Positions 1 through 6,976 of a stretch of 64,000 nt of DNA are shown here, in pieces. The notes under the pieces were generated by a model that searched no databases, was not told where the DNA came from, and saw only the letters and a program-made list of their open reading frames with translations. The DNA is taken from positions 2,217,908 to 2,281,907 of the forward strand of contig NZ_LJJC01000004.1 of the NCBI RefSeq assembly GCF_001420715.1. Reading direction: 5' to 3'. The translations under genes were made by a program, and so were the position numbers. Numbering within the stretch: position 1 is the first letter of the stretch; every line of letters starts with the position of its first letter. Source of the DNA: Heyndrickxia shackletonii (GTDB lineage Bacteria; Bacillota; Bacilli; Bacillales; Bacillaceae_C).

Positions 1-742
1 GTTCTCTCCATACAAATAATATAACAAATAGTAAACCACCTATTCCTGCGATATAGTGTGGGGAAGTATTAATAGATAATAAGAACCATAGAAGCAAAAC
101 CATTCCTGCTGCAAATAGGAAAATTCCTATAAAATCGAGATGAAGAAGAGCATTTTTAATACTTGAGCCCGCTTGTTTTTTATCTTTAGGAAACATGAAC
201 CATCCGAGTAAAAAACTAATAATGATAAAAGGAAAATTCACCGTGAAAATAGCTGGCCAATCTCCCCATATGATTAAAAATCCTCCTAAGGTAGGTCCAA
301 GTGCCGTCATGGCAGAAGCAAAAATTGAAAGCACTGCAAGAGCAGAGGCTTGTCTTTCATGGATGTTAGATTGAACGAGTGCAACCCCAGATGGGTAAAT
401 AGCACCACTGCCGATCGATTGAAATAATCTCATAATGAGCAAGACGAAAAAGGTCGGAGCGAGCGGAGCACCGAAAGCGGAGATTGCCACCAGAATTAAG
501 CCGATTAGAAAAAGCTTTTTTCTGCCAATTAAATCTCCAATTTTTCCGGTTACAGGCTGTGCGATGGCACTGGCTAAATAAAAGGATGAAATAAGCCATG
601 AAACAGTTGTAAAGGATAGATGGAAATCTTTTTGAATACTATGTAAAGCTAATGAGATCATGGATGAATTCAAAGGATTTAACATCGTGCCTGATGCTAC
701 AGCTGTCAAAAATAGGGCGCGGCTTTTTTTCAAATTCCTCAT
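1..742 (-). CDS. MFS drug-efflux-type transporter (3' end outside window)
   Basis: Reading the minus strand from ATG at 742, the product starts MRNLKKSRALFLTAVAS and runs off the left edge after about 247 codons. It has hydrophobic segments at regular spacing and the MFS loop 2-3 signature GDLIGRKK near residue 70, so it is a proton-driven exporter of the major facilitator superfamily, probably the 14-TM DHA2 type. The start overlaps the stop of the isochorismatase-like gene by one base (TAATG), so the two are translationally coupled, and both follow a marR gene. A MarR-controlled efflux operon is the simplest reading. The substrate cannot be told from the sequence. Confidence 0.85.
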   Translation of the reverse strand, partial: MRNLKKSRALFLTAVASGTMLNPLNSSMISLALHSIQKDFHLSFTTVSWLISSFYLASAIAQPVTGKIGDLIGRKKLFLIGLILVAISAFGAPLAPTFFVLLIMRLFQSIGSGAIYPSGVALVQSNIHERQASALAVLSIFASAMTALGPTLGGFLIIWGDWPAIFTVNFPFIIISFLLGWFMFPKDKKQAGSSIKNALLHLDFIGIFLFAAGMVLLLWFLLSINTSPHYIAGIGGLLFVILFVWRE

Positions 743-1308
743 TATTTCACCTGTGCAAGGAATTCTTCCGTAGTTCGGATTTTTCCGATCTTAGGAAAAG
801 TAAATCGGACAGAAGACTCATGTTCTTCTTTACTATAAGTGGTCATTGCATCTGTAATAAAAATTTGATTGTAACCGTATTGGAATGCTTCACGGGCAGT
901 GCTTTCCACTCCAATATTTGTTGCAATTCCGCATAAAACAATCGTATCTATTCCTCTTCTGCGGAGCTGTATATCTAAATCTGTGCCAAAAAAAGCTCCC
1001 CATTGCCGCTTCGTAACAATGTAATCACTTTCTGTTACTTCCAGCCTTGGATCGAGTTCTGCCCAGTCTGCTGGACGCTCTATTTTATTTGCGTTTTTTG
1101 GGTGGTCTGTTTCTGGAGCCAAGGCATCTTTGCCGTCATGAAAAGCTACCCGAACAAAGCTAATAAATCCATTAGAACTGCGGAACTTTTGAATTAGTTT
1201 TATCGAATTATCCACTACCGTATTTCCTCCAGGCATGGAAACGATTCCTTTTTGTAAATCAATAAGGACTAGAGCGGTTTTTTGAAAATCAAGATTTAAT
1301 TCATTCAT
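742..1308 (-). CDS. Isochorismatase-family hydrolase
   Basis: 188 aa with the alpha/beta fold signatures of the isochorismatase superfamily: LIDLQ with the acidic residue D17, a lysine at about K100 (VTKRQWGAF), and the GIATNIGVESTAR segment around 127-139. In most members (nicotinamidase, carbamoylases) the last segment carries the nucleophilic cysteine (TxxCVxxTAR). Here that position is glycine, as in true isochorismatases, so a cysteine-thioester mechanism is unlikely. The gene sits between marR and an MFS exporter, starts 43 bp after marR and overlaps the exporter by one base. It may modify a small molecule that the exporter also handles; the substrate is unknown. Confidence 0.85.
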   Translation of the reverse strand: MNELNLDFQKTALVLIDLQKGIVSMPGGNTVVDNSIKLIQKFRSSNGFISFVRVAFHDGKDALAPETDHPKNANKIERPADWAELDPRLEVTESDYIVTKRQWGAFFGTDLDIQLRRRGIDTIVLCGIATNIGVESTAREAFQYGYNQIFITDAMTTYSKEEHESSVRFTFPKIGKIRTTEEFLAQVK

Positions 1309-1351
1309 CTAAAATCCTCCTGTTGTTTCAAATGCATAATAAAATAGAAAT

Positions 1352-1807
1352 TTAGCTTTGTAATCTTCTTGTTTTTTCTATTTTTCGATTTAACCTTGAA
1401 ATTAATTCAGCAAAAATTTCTTTTTCTTCCTTTTTCCAATCGGAAAGAAGCTCTTCATAGGCAAATCTTCTTTTTGCTTTAAGAGATAACAAAGCATTTT
1501 TTCCCGATTCAGAAATGGAAATGAAATTAACTCTTGCGTCATGGGCATCTGTGCTTCGTTCAATATGGCCTTTTGATTCTAAAGCATGTATTTGTCTGCT
1601 CATGGTGGAAATATTTAATTGAAATATATCTGAAAGAGTGCGTATCGTTTTTGGCCCTTCCTTATAAAGGGTATGTAAAATTAAATAGCCGGAACGATCT
1701 AAACTATTTTTTTCTCCATCTAATGTACGCTTAAAATCCGCTCTTCTTAATAAGGTCACCACTTCAATCTCAATCATGTCCATTACATCATTTTCAAATT
1801 TACCCAT
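1352..1807 (-). CDS. MarR-family transcriptional regulator
   Basis: 151 aa with a winged helix-turn-helix: LHTLYKEGPKTIRTLSD, then the recognition helix STMSRQIHALESKGHIER and the wing DARVNFISIS. It is flanked by the amphipathic helices that form the dimer interface in MarR proteins. It is first in an operon with the isochorismatase-like hydrolase and the MFS exporter, and is probably their autoregulated repressor, released by a phenolic or other small ligand (inference from family and context). The start ATG at 1807 is preceded by AAGGAAGGA at a proper distance. A good sigma-A promoter lies about 55 bp upstream. Confidence 0.88.
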   Translation of the reverse strand: MGKFENDVMDMIEIEVVTLLRRADFKRTLDGEKNSLDRSGYLILHTLYKEGPKTIRTLSDIFQLNISTMSRQIHALESKGHIERSTDAHDARVNFISISESGKNALLSLKAKRRFAYEELLSDWKKEEKEIFAELISRLNRKIEKTRRLQS

Positions 1808-1860
1808 TGTATCCTTCCTTCAAGCAAAGCAATTTTCTATTCACTTTAGAAAGCAGTTGT

Positions 1861-1889
1861 ATTATCACACAAAAACTTTCATTATGCAA
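1861..1889 (-). promoter_or_regulatory. Sigma-A promoter of the marR operon
   Basis: On the minus strand, TTGCAT (1889-1884) and GATAAT (1866-1861) are separated by exactly 17 bp, upstream of marR. A repressor site is expected near here, but no clear palindrome was identified. Confidence 0.6.
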
Positions 1890-1907
1890 GCAACTTCGGT
1901 TTCTTAT

Positions 1908-1937
1908 AAAAAAGGACCATTGATTAATCAATAGTCC
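1908..1937 (-). terminator. Intrinsic terminator of glnS
   Basis: On the minus strand, GGACTATTGATT pairs with AATCAATGGTCC and is followed by a run of T (positions 1913-1908). It lies just downstream of the glnS stop codon. Confidence 0.85.
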
Positions 1938-1948
1938 AATTTAACTTG

Positions 1949-3601
1949 TTATAATTTAAACGAGCTTTTCAAAGAAACAATGCGATTAAATACTAGTAAA
2001 TCATTCGTTGTATATTTTGGATCTACATTAAAATATCCATGTCTGAAAAATTGGAACTTATCCTGTGGCTTTGCACTGTCCATATTATTTTCAACAAAGC
2101 CTTGTACGATTTCTAAAGAATTTGGATTGATTTTTTCAATAAATGATTTTTCATTATCTTCATTATCATCTAGAATAAGGGAATCATACAAACGAAATTC
2201 TGCTGGCTTTGCTTGAGTTGCTTCCACCCAATGAATAGTTCCCTTTACCTTTCTTCCTGTAAAGCCAGTTCCACTTTTTGTTTCTGGATCATAAGTACAA
2301 TGAATTTCGATTACTTCACCGTTTTCGTCCTTAATTACTTCCTCACATTTGATAAAGTAAGCATGCTTTAGGCGAACCTCATTACCAGGGAAGAGACGGA
2401 AATATTTTTTTGGAGGATTTTCCATAAAATCCTCTTGTTCAATATAAATTTCACGAGAAAATGGAATTTGACGGATTCCCATTTCAGGTGCTTCCGGATT
2501 ATTTTCTGCATCCAGCATTTCTACTTGACCTTCCGGATAATTGGTGATTACTACTTTTAAAGGCTTTAAGACTGCCATTGTACGTGGCGCTTTCAATTTT
2601 AAATCCTCACGAATAAAATGTTCGAGCATTTGAACATCTACCGTAGCATTGTTACGGGCAACGCCAATTTCTCGGCAAAAAGCGATGATGGCTTCAGGTG
2701 TAAAACCTCTTCTTCTAAGTCCTGAAATAGTAGGCATTCTTGGGTCATCCCAGCCATCAACGATTCCTTCATCCACAAGCTGTTTTAATTTTCGCTTGCT
2801 CATTACCGTATTTGTGATATTGTAGCGGCCAAATTCAATTTGTCGCGGTGTAGACTCCATTTCACAATTTTCTACTACCCAGTTATATAATGGACGTTGA
2901 TCCTCAAACTCAATGGAGCAGAGGGAATGAGTAACCCCTTCAATCGCATCCTCTAAAGGATGTGCGAATGCATACATAGGGTAGATGCACCACTTATCAC
3001 CGGTATTATGATGAGTTGTATGTGAAATACGATATAACACCGGATCGCGCATATTAATATTAGGGGAGGACATATCAATTTTGGCCCTTAATACTTTTTC
3101 ACCGTTTTGGAATTCACCGTTTTTCATACGTTCAAACAAGTCGAGATTTTCTTCAATACTGCGGTTGCGATAAGGACTTTCTTTCCCTGGTTCCGTTAAA
3201 GTTCCACGGTATTCACGTATTTCGTCAGCAGATAGATCCTCTACATATGCTAGCCCTTTTTTGATCAATAATACTGCACGTTGATACATTTCATCGAAAT
3301 AATTAGATGCAAAACATAGATTTTCCCACTTATAGCCCAGCCATTCAATATCTTTTTTAATGGATTCAACAAATTCCACATCTTCTTTTATCGGGTTTGT
3401 GTCATCGAATCGTAAATTTGTTTTCCCATTAAATTCAGCAGCTGTGTCAAAATTGATGCTGATTGCCTTAGCATGTCCAATATGTAAGTATCCGTTCGGC
3501 TCAGGAGGGAACCGAGTAATAATTTCCTTATGTTTGCCTGACTTTAAGTCATCTATAATGATATTCTTAATAAAATTGGATGAATGACTACTTGAATCCA
3601 T
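1949..3601 (-). CDS. glnS: Glutaminyl-tRNA synthetase
   Basis: 550 aa, the usual length for bacterial GlnRS (about 553 aa). It charges tRNA-Gln directly with glutamine. Class I synthetase signatures are complete: [12 protein letters not shown] with HIGH at about 40-43, and MSKRK at 267-271. The protein ends with the anticodon-binding beta-barrels and has no C-terminal YqeY-like extension. Most Bacillus species lack GlnRS and make Gln-tRNA through a non-discriminating GluRS and GatCAB, so its presence is notable although known in some Bacillaceae. The gene is monocistronic, with its own terminator. No T-box element was found upstream. Confidence 0.95.
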   Translation of the reverse strand: MDSSSHSSNFIKNIIIDDLKSGKHKEIITRFPPEPNGYLHIGHAKAISINFDTAAEFNGKTNLRFDDTNPIKEDVEFVESIKKDIEWLGYKWENLCFASNYFDEMYQRAVLLIKKGLAYVEDLSADEIREYRGTLTEPGKESPYRNRSIEENLDLFERMKNGEFQNGEKVLRAKIDMSSPNINMRDPVLYRISHTTHHNTGDKWCIYPMYAFAHPLEDAIEGVTHSLCSIEFEDQRPLYNWVVENCEMESTPRQIEFGRYNITNTVMSKRKLKQLVDEGIVDGWDDPRMPTISGLRRRGFTPEAIIAFCREIGVARNNATVDVQMLEHFIREDLKLKAPRTMAVLKPLKVVITNYPEGQVEMLDAENNPEAPEMGIRQIPFSREIYIEQEDFMENPPKKYFRLFPGNEVRLKHAYFIKCEEVIKDENGEVIEIHCTYDPETKSGTGFTGRKVKGTIHWVEATQAKPAEFRLYDSLILDDNEDNEKSFIEKINPNSLEIVQGFVENNMDSAKPQDKFQFFRHGYFNVDPKYTTNDLLVFNRIVSLKSSFKL

Positions 3602-4022
3602 ACCTTTTCTCCTTCCATATAGAAAAACCCATATTTCTTAATATACCAATTATGTACACGAATTTGTAGTAAGAATTCTACAATTTGTTCATTTTTATAA
3701 TGGCTCTTTTCTTAAACTTATTGCTTTTGTAAAAGCAAAACCCATAAATCCCTTCATACGGCTTAAGAATAGCGTCCTTTTATAGAAAAGATGCCCCGAC
3801 GCTAAGTGTACTTTGGAATTTATAACAATTTACGAAAAGCAACAATTTATTCGAAAACAACCTTTATACTCAACATTTATTTTTAGCAGAAATCGTTCTA
3901 AAAATCAAAGTTTCCATCAAGTTAATCAAGCTTGGACAAGCAACCCTTTTTCTTCAAAAAAAAATAACCCCAATAAGGGGAGAAAATAGGTATATTAATT
4001 AGTACAACTATCCCCAAAGGTT
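3602..4022. other. Intergenic region between glnS and cotD
   Basis: No gene was found in this stretch. It contains two inverted repeats: TAGCGTC (3770-3776) with GACGCTA (3798-3804), and TTGCTTTT with AAAAGCAA at 3721-3738. Both could fold in the glnS 5' leader if transcription starts beyond them. Near 3969-3982 a short CCCC/GGGG hairpin is followed, on the minus strand, by a long T tract. No T-box signature (AGGGTGGNACCGCG) is present. Confidence 0.4.
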
Positions 4023-4031
4023 CATAGTCTA
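4023..4031 (+). promoter_or_regulatory. Sigma-K-like -10 element before cotD
   Basis: CATAGTCTA matches the sigma-K -10 consensus CATANNNTA and lies 40 bp before the cotD start, with an AC-containing -35 region (GTACAAC) at a suitable distance. It fits late mother-cell expression of a coat gene. Confidence 0.5.
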
Positions 4032-4070
4032 ATACTGTAAATATAAAAATTGGAGAAAGGGGATTTTTTA

Positions 4071-4382
4071 ATGGAACATTACCATCATCACAAAGGTGCC
4101 TGCGGTCCTTTACATTGCCCTCCGTCTGTTGCACCAACTCAATACGATCCAGGGACTGTAGATCCACCGCAAACAGCAATAAAAACAACTTATTTTCCAC
4201 ATGTTGTTCAGCATGTACACCCAACACATACAGTAAATGTGAACAAACATGTATTTACCCACCAACACTACTTTCCGCATTCAGAATCTTGTGTAAATGA
4301 ATGTTGTGAACAGCATGTATTTTGCGGAGCACCTGTAAATCCTTGTTGCCCACCAATGCCACCTAGACCCTTTGGATTTTAA
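4071..4382 (+). CDS. cotD: CotD-family inner spore coat protein
   Basis: 103 aa, rich in His, Pro and Cys, with the CotD core VVQHVHPTHTVNVNKHVFTHQHYFPH and a Cys-rich tail. CotD is a structural protein of the inner spore coat, made in the mother cell. The ATG at 4071 is preferred over the in-frame TTG at 4050 because GGAGAAAGGGG (4052-4062) is an ideal ribosome site for it and would lie inside the longer reading. The gene stands alone between a sigma-K-like promoter and a strong terminator. Confidence 0.92.
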   Translation: MEHYHHHKGACGPLHCPPSVAPTQYDPGTVDPPQTAIKTTYFPHVVQHVHPTHTVNVNKHVFTHQHYFPHSESCVNECCEQHVFCGAPVNPCCPPMPPRPFGF

Positions 4383-4397
4383 TTAATTATATTAATG

Positions 4398-4424
4398 GAC
4401 CTCACTTTTTGTGAGGTCTTTTTT
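4398..4424 (+). terminator. Intrinsic terminator of cotD
   Basis: GACCTCAC and GTGAGGTC flank a TTTTT loop and are followed by six T. Confidence 0.9.
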
Positions 4425-4678
4425 CCCGTATTTTAAAAAATAGGTGAACAAGTTATCCAGCAAAGCTATTTTCGTATAGATTTTTGGCAGATGAACACAA
4501 ATGAATAGTGGATCTAATAAATATTGATTGGGTAGATTTTTGATAAGAAGGGATATTAAAGAATTATGCTTATGAATTTATTAAAGTTAAAACTAGTATA
4601 AAATATATAGTGACCAAGATGAAAAATAGTGGTAGATTTTACATGGTAAATACAATTATACATCTTGGAGGGTTTAGA

Positions 4679-5527
4679 ATGAAAAAACTTTTAACAATAT
4701 TAGCCTGCGTGCTTTTATTATGTGGCTGTACCCCAAAAGCATATACAGATAATTTATCTAAAGGTGAAGATGCTCTTAAAGCAGGTAAATATATTAAAGC
4801 GGAACAATATTTCAAAAAAGCATATGAAAAGAAAAATACAAGTGAAGCGAAAGAATTGATTAATGCTTCAGGATTATTGGTTCAAAGTAATGATGCTCTG
4901 CAAACAGGTGATTTTGAAAAAAGTATACAAAAAGCAAAGTTAGTAAACTCAAATGACAGTAAAAACAAAATCATGAAGACTGCTATAAAGGAAGCAGAAA
5001 AGTTAATTGAGAAAGCAAATAGTCTGTTAACAACGAAGAAAAAGATGGAAGACAGTATTGATAAAGGTAAATCATTACTTAATCTAAATAAGTTTGATGA
5101 AGCCTATAAAACTTTTAAAGAAGCTAAAAATGAAGAATTAGATAATAAAGAAATTAAAAATCTAGATAAACAGTTAACTGATTTAATGGATCAAACAACC
5201 AAAGAAAGACAAGCCTACGATAATAATATCAGAACCCAACAGCAAGAGAAGCAAAAGCAAAACTCAAATGAAGTAAGTAGTACACCGAAAGAAAATTCTA
5301 ATATACTTACCCATAGTGAAGCGGAGCAAATTGTAAGAAGCTATTTGAAAATCACTGATAAGAATGTATATACAAAGTACGATCATGACGAAGGTGATAA
5401 CTATATTATTCATGTATATGAAGTTGTGATTGATGATCCGAAAACAAAAGAAGGGCATACAGCAACATGGGGATGGTATGGAGTTAATAAATATACTAAA
5501 AAAGTTTATGATTCAATGAATAATTAA
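4679..5527 (+). CDS. Lipoprotein with TPR-like helices and a C-terminal PepSY-like domain
   Basis: 282 aa starting MKKLLTILACVLLL with lipobox LCGC, so the mature protein is lipid-anchored outside the membrane. The ATG at 4679 follows TTGGAGGG, whereas the open frame begins earlier without a ribosome site. Residues 25-190 are Lys/Glu-rich helices with repeated ALKAGKYIKAEQYFKKA-like units, resembling TPR pairs. A Gln/Lys/Ser-rich linker follows. The last 80 residues (SEAEQIVRSYLKI to HTATWGWYGVNKYTKKVYD) look like a small PepSY/DUF-type domain. No partner is encoded nearby and no specific function is recognised. Confidence 0.8.
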   Translation: MKKLLTILACVLLLCGCTPKAYTDNLSKGEDALKAGKYIKAEQYFKKAYEKKNTSEAKELINASGLLVQSNDALQTGDFEKSIQKAKLVNSNDSKNKIMKTAIKEAEKLIEKANSLLTTKKKMEDSIDKGKSLLNLNKFDEAYKTFKEAKNEELDNKEIKNLDKQLTDLMDQTTKERQAYDNNIRTQQQEKQKQNSNEVSSTPKENSNILTHSEAEQIVRSYLKITDKNVYTKYDHDEGDNYIIHVYEVVIDDPKTKEGHTATWGWYGVNKYTKKVYDSMNN

Positions 5528-5528
5528 A

Positions 5529-5576
5529 GTGTAAATAGGTCAGGAGTTGCGACTTCAAACCTATTTACACATTTTA
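5529..5576 (+). terminator. Probable terminator after the lipoprotein gene
   Basis: GTGTAAATAGGT and ACCTATTTACAC form a perfect 12-bp stem directly after the stop codon, followed by a weak T-rich tract (ATTTTAT). Confidence 0.6.
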
Positions 5577-5751
5577 TACAACATCAGAATTAATGAAAAA
5601 ACAATAAAAAGAACCGTGCAATCACGTTATTTATCACACTTTGATGGAGACAAAGAGGTCATTAAGAAAATTGAACATTTTTACTCATGAAATTATTCGG
5701 AAATAAATTTATTATATATTGTGAAGACCCCCTTATACATAACCTAATCTT

Positions 5752-5780
5752 TATCCAGCATAATGCTGGATATTTTTTTT
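5752..5780 (+). terminator. Intrinsic terminator with no assigned upstream gene
   Basis: TATCCAGCAT and ATGCTGGATA pair across a single A and are followed by eight T. The region between the lipoprotein and this hairpin holds only short open stretches (for example a frame reading YLSHFDGDKEVIKKIEHFYS before 5690), so it may terminate the remnant of a lost gene. The rest of 5781-5960 shows nothing recognisable. Confidence 0.7.
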
Positions 5781-5973
5781 GCTTTGTCATAAAAAATAAG
5801 AAGGCATCACCACGAACAGTAGTAATATAGATATATGCTTGGGTATTCCAAAAATTTAAGTTTTACTAGCTTTTTATATAAAAATGTTTTCTAATATAAT
5901 ATTATTCTCGGTCTGAACTCCAGTATCTCTACATATATCTGTATAAAAAGAATAGCGGACAAGGATGATTTAG

Positions 5974-6555
5974 GTGGCAAAGAAGGTCTTAATCATTGGT
6001 GTTGCAAGTATTTTAATAGGTATTGGCATTAATGTGTTTATTATGCCGCTCCATCTTTTGAATGGAGGAGTTTTTGGCATTAGTTTATTATTAAAATATT
6101 TGTTGGGGTTCAAGTTGGGACTTACGATATTTTGTATTAATTTCCCAATATATTTATTAGCATTTAAATTTGATCAAACGTATTTTATAAATGGCGTAAT
6201 CGGACTTATTATTTCTTCCGTAATGATTGATTTAATGTTCCCTTTAAATGGAATCATCCATTTGCCTATCATTATTAGTGCCTCAATTGGAGGGCTATTA
6301 ATTGGATGCGGAGTAGGAATTATGCTGAGGAATCATACGAGCCCAGGAGGTGTAGATTTATTGTCCCTCCTTATGGCGAAATGGTTTTCCATCAATCCAG
6401 GAGTTTTTATATTAGTGATAGATGCTTTAATTATTGTATGCGGGCTTGTAATCTTAAAAGATTTGCATTTAATGTATTCATTGTTGACAGTAATCATTGT
6501 AGGATTTGTGGTTAGCATCCTTACATCCTTTAAGTCCGTGGATATTTATATTTGA
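5974..6555 (+). CDS. Short YitT-family membrane protein
   Basis: 193 aa, almost entirely hydrophobic, with about 5-6 membrane segments and the YitT/DUF161 features NVFIMPLHLLNGGVFG and NHTSPGGVDLLS. Typical YitT proteins are about 280 aa and end in a cytosolic DUF2179 domain; this one stops after the membrane part. The biochemical role of the family is unknown. The start is GTG at 5974 with AAGGATG at 5961-5967. It appears monocistronic. Confidence 0.82.
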   Translation: MAKKVLIIGVASILIGIGINVFIMPLHLLNGGVFGISLLLKYLLGFKLGLTIFCINFPIYLLAFKFDQTYFINGVIGLIISSVMIDLMFPLNGIIHLPIIISASIGGLLIGCGVGIMLRNHTSPGGVDLLSLLMAKWFSINPGVFILVIDALIIVCGLVILKDLHLMYSLLTVIIVGFVVSILTSFKSVDIYI

Positions 6556-6672
6556 AAAATATTCAAAAATTTCATTGACAATTTCGTTCCATATAAAGTA
6601 ATTTATAAATAGAAAGTTGGTAATAATTAAAATAAGACAAGAAAATTCGGTTTATATAAAGGAGTTAATTTT

Positions 6673-6696
6673 ATGTTGGGTGTCGTTCTTAACTAA
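6673..6696 (+). CDS. Leader peptide MLGVVLN
   Basis: ATG at 6673, six further codons, then TAA. AAAGGAG lies at a good distance upstream. Codons 5-7 supply the sequence that pairs with 6793-6801, so a ribosome stalled here would change the leader fold. Confidence 0.65.
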   Translation: MLGVVLN

Positions 6697-6832
6697 TCCG
6701 TAACTTCATACGGTCATTCTTTTTTACTCACGTTCCTTGTAAAAAAATTGCAAAGAGGAAACGTTTATTTGAGTTGGGAAAAAGAATGAATTGTTAAGAA
6801 CGCATTCATAGCACATAGAAGAACTCTACGAA

Positions 6833-6860
6833 GCTATGTCTATTCGACATAGCATTTTTT
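6833..6860 (+). terminator. First attenuator terminator before the MutS2-like gene
   Basis: GCTATGTC and GACATAGC flank the loop TATTC, followed by ATTTTTT. Outer arms TCTACGAA and TTCGTAGA can extend the structure around the T tract. Confidence 0.8.
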
Positions 6861-6918
6861 ATTATTCGTAGATGGATTAAGACTGAATTTTCTTTGTCTT
6901 ATTTACATGATTCTATAG

Positions 6919-6955
6919 CCGCAGAATGAACATAGCGTTCACTCTGCGGTTTTTT
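6919..6955 (+). terminator. Second attenuator terminator, next to the ribosome site
   Basis: CCGCAGA-TGAAC pairs with GTTCA-TCTGCGG (one mismatch), followed by six T. It ends only 8 bp before the AAGGAGGA ribosome site of the MutS2-like gene, so it must be bypassed for expression. Confidence 0.85.
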
Positions 6956-6976
6956 ATATTTTAAGGAGGAAGAACA

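Larger units (their letters stand above)
6575..6955 (+). promoter_or_regulatory. Attenuator leader of the MutS2-like gene
   Basis: The leader begins near a TTGACA hexamer (6575-6580) and contains a seven-codon ORF with its own ribosome site. Bases 6685-6693 inside that ORF (GTTCTTAAC) are perfectly complementary to 6793-6801 (GTTAAGAAC). Two intrinsic terminators follow, and CATAGC at 6807-6812 can pair with the left arm of the first one (6833-6838), forming a potential antiterminator. A short ORF, switchable pairing and terminators are the hallmarks of ribosome-stalling attenuators that control antibiotic-resistance genes in Firmicutes. Induction by a translation inhibitor is inferred, not shown. 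Confidence 0.75.

Noticed and set aside
3602-3900. T-box leader for glnS
   Set aside because: No AGGGTGGNACCGCG element or AGAGAG/specifier pattern on the minus strand; only short hairpins.
3922-4227. 101-residue minus-strand frame over cotD
   Set aside because: Overlaps the well-supported cotD gene; no ribosome site and no recognisable domain.
5600-5750. Small gene between the lipoprotein and YitT-like genes
   Set aside because: Only broken fragments of about 20 residues; no complete frame with a ribosome site.
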